A stretch of DNA of 7,663 bases from Planctomycetaceae bacterium (GTDB lineage: Bacteria > Planctomycetota > Planctomycetia > Pirellulales > UBA1268): positions 1 through 7,663 of the forward strand of contig JAUWWJ010000066.1 of assembly GCA_030616935.1 (NCBI GenBank), written 5' to 3'. The notes below the pieces were generated by a model, which saw only the letters and a list, made by a program, of their open reading frames with translations, made no database searches and was not told the origin of the DNA. Shown one piece after another: positions 5,926 through 7,663 of this stretch. The stretch's first letter is position 1. Each line of letters begins with the position of its first letter. The position numbers and the translations under genes were made by a program.

Positions 5926-7663
5926 TCAGGACGACCGCTCACGTCGCCAAGCAGCATCAGCTTCCAGCAGGCACTCCCAGAGGAGAAGTGTAAATGTGTC
6001 AGCGTCTACTTGTGCCGCATCACTTTCCGAATCTTTGGCTGTGGAAATCCCATGCACTTCAGGAGCATCAGACCACCAACGCTGATCCGATTCTATTAAC
6101 GTGCGAATATCCTGATCGCAGTGCTGAAGAAGTTCGCGCGAGGCATCCTGCGTCGCGGAAATAATGTGTGAAATCTCCTTCTGGTTGAATGGAAAAGCTG
6201 CCTTAGTAAGGATGGACTCGACAGCTGGTTTTTCCGGTAACCATCTCCACAACGCAAACTTTGCCTCTGAAATTGAAAGTTTTTCAGGCCAACTTCTTCG
6301 AACAAGTAGGTCAACGGCAGCATCTGGCAGCGACTGGTTATGCTGAATACTCTTACTGCTCTTTGTACAGCCGAGCACATGACAGAAATCAGTACAGATA
6401 TTTTTAGAGTGTAGTCGAATATCAACACGTTCAACGAATGGTGCTGCTTGCCACACTTTAATCGCATCAATAAATCGTGCGAAACGCAGATACCTTTCAA
6501 CAAACCTTGGATCCTCCGCAACCTTGTCGCGTTGATAGTACCATGAAGCAAGCCATTGGACGGGAGGACGAACGTAGACAATAGCACGTATTTTCCCACC
6601 AAGAGTATTTGTAAATCGCTCGATATCCTTTGGAGTTGCTCGTAACCATGTCTCGTAACTAAGAACAGGAATACGTCCGTCGCGATGAACTGCAGCAAGG
6701 GACTCACGTGCTCTGTCTAGAAACGCAGGTTGCTGGCTAGTGAGTGCAGATAGCGTAGCACTCATACTGTAATGAGCTGCAAAAGTTTTTGCATGTGATT
6801 GCAGTTGACTACCGCGAATGAGCTGACCAGGAACAAGACTCGCATATTCATAATCAGGCTCTGACGGCACTAGATTCTTCCGTATTGGATTCCACGTCAT
6901 GTCGTACTGAAGCGCTGATGAGCCTGTTTTGATTGCCCCAATATGCAGAACCACTGAAGTGGTTTCGTTATCAGACTGCTTGGCGGTCTTATGAGAAGCT
7001 ACCTTTGCACGAATCCTTTTTTTGGCACCAACATCCTGCTTGTGAAGATACGTAACGAATTCAATAGGGGAATCGCTCGGGAAATATGGTCCATCAAGCT
7101 CAACATGTAATTTCCCCGCATTGATGATGCGCGAAAAGACATCGATAAAAGAATTCGGAGTCCAGACACTACAGTGGACATCAAGGTAGTGATCTTTCTT
7201 TGCAACAAACTCCGCAAAACCAATTGCATCTGTATCGGTATAGTGGCGTTTAGCTGCCGAGAAAGGTGGCATGGCCATAAAGTTTTGGGTACCATCATCC
7301 TCGAACGATTGTGACAAGAAATCCATAACTTGGGTTGGAGTTGGACGAGACGGTTTTTCAATGCTCCAGCCCATAACATCTGCAAAGGTCGTTGGCCGAC
7401 GGTAGAAATCCATCGTCCGTTCCCGATTTGGTAACAAGATCGCCAATATCCCACCCGGTTCGAGGCATTCAATGATTTCTTGGATCCAGCCAAGTGGGTT
7501 TGGAACATGCTCGAGCACATGAGAAGCAATTGCGTAAGAAAGAGGTTCCCGTCCAATAGATTTTGCCAGTGGCCTACCAGGCTTCCACACAGCGTCAACA
7601 CGTGGTATTACACGACCTTCAGCACCAGGATTATCCGCCGCCTTACGCTGAATCTCATCGTTA
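5926..7663 (-). CDS. SAM methyltransferase fused to a PAPS-type sulfotransferase-like domain, 5'-truncated
   Basis: The frame is open to the right edge, so the gene starts outside the window. The GTG at 7588-7590 is internal (residue 1 in the numbering used here), with 24 more codons visible before it, giving 578 residues in all. The first part, to about residue 185, is the C-terminal half of a class I methyltransferase. It shows ASHVLEHVPNPLGW (22-35), LEPGG (43-47) and LLPN, then a tail ending FVTYLHK as in glycan-associated methyltransferases. The SAM glycine-rich loop must lie off the window. A basic, polar linker (about 188-210) leads to a sulfotransferase-like domain. This domain has LHIGAIKTGSSALQ (215-228), the 5'-phosphosulfate loop with Lys221, then VLSYETWLR (309-317) and VYVRPPVQWLASWYYQ (338-353), the 3'-phosphate-binding element with Arg341 and Ser349. 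No signal peptide or membrane segment is visible. Likely role: cytoplasmic methylation and sulfation of a glycan or its precursor. The acceptor is unknown. Confidence 0.88.
   Translation of the reverse strand, partial: NDEIQRKAADNPGAEGRVIPRVDAVWKPGRPLAKSIGREPLSYAIASHVLEHVPNPLGWIQEIIECLEPGGILAILLPNRERTMDFYRRPTTFADVMGWSIEKPSRPTPTQVMDFLSQSFEDDGTQNFMAMPPFSAAKRHYTDTDAIGFAEFVAKKDHYLDVHCSVWTPNSFIDVFSRIINAGKLHVELDGPYFPSDSPIEFVTYLHKQDVGAKKRIRAKVASHKTAKQSDNETTSVVLHIGAIKTGSSALQYDMTWNPIRKNLVPSEPDYEYASLVPGQLIRGSQLQSHAKTFAAHYSMSATLSALTSQQPAFLDRARESLAAVHRDGRIPVLSYETWLRATPKDIERFTNTLGGKIRAIVYVRPPVQWLASWYYQRDKVAEDPRFVERYLRFARFIDAIKVWQAAPFVERVDIRLHSKNICTDFCHVLGCTKSSKSIQHNQSLPDAAVDLLVRRSWPEKLSISEAKFALWRWLPEKPAVESILTKAAFPFNQKEISHIISATQDASRELLQHCDQDIRTLIESDQRWWSDAPEVHGISTAKDSESDAAQVDADTFTLLLWECLLEADAAWRRERSS

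Noticed and set aside
6096..6707. Minus-strand open frame of 203 codons
   Set aside because: It is an alternative frame inside the sulfotransferase-like domain. The PAPS-binding motifs are in the other frame.
6999..7601. Minus-strand open frame of 200 codons
   Set aside because: It shadows the methyltransferase domain, and the motif-bearing frame is the 5926-7663 gene.

Overview
The window looks like a piece of a marine or aquatic Planctomycetota-type genome (Pirellulaceae-like), or of a related sulfatase-rich PVC bacterium. This is inferred from gene content: two secreted formylglycine-type sulfatases of different subfamilies, a secreted DUF1080-like protein, and a methyltransferase joined to a PAPS-type sulfotransferase-like domain. 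No rRNA or marker gene is present to confirm it. Base composition is balanced, and becomes more AT-rich in the gap near 5700-5890.

Layout, left to right. (1) 1-564 (+) is the 3' part of an HpcH/HpaI-family aldolase gene cut by the window edge. (2) 587-1993 (+) is a secreted sulfatase with a CSPTR active-site motif. It starts 22 bases after the aldolase, so the two are probably co-transcribed. (3) 2173-3678 (-) is a second secreted sulfatase of the iduronate-2-sulfatase-like type (CNASR motif), convergent with the first. A perfect 8-bp hairpin spans its stop codon and may end transcription of the plus-strand pair. (4) 3757-4068 (+) is a small AhpD/carboxymuconolactone decarboxylase-like protein, divergent from sulfatase 2 across a 78-base AT-rich promoter region. 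(5) 4144-5454 (+) is a secreted protein with a DUF1080/concanavalin-like N-terminal domain and a C-terminal helical region built of about 50-residue repeats, each opening with Tyr-Pro. (6) 5455-5925 is a 471-base stretch without a convincing gene. It ends in a probable terminator for the next gene. (7) 5926-7663 (-) is a 5'-truncated gene encoding a SAM methyltransferase domain followed by a sulfotransferase-like domain.

How the genes may work together: the sulfatases would remove sulfate esters from a polysaccharide outside the cytoplasm, and the aldolase would cleave a 2-keto-3-deoxy sugar acid from the released sugar inside the cell. The DUF1080-like protein fits a surface or periplasmic glycan-binding or glycan-processing role. 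The methyltransferase-sulfotransferase looks like a glycan-decorating enzyme, i.e. synthesis rather than degradation, and probably belongs to a separate unit continuing beyond the right edge. No sulfatase-maturation gene, transporter or regulator is visible. I found no CRISPR array, tRNA, rRNA, insertion sequence or phage feature, and no clear evidence of a wholly new system. The least familiar items are the YP-repeat protein and the methyltransferase-sulfotransferase fusion.
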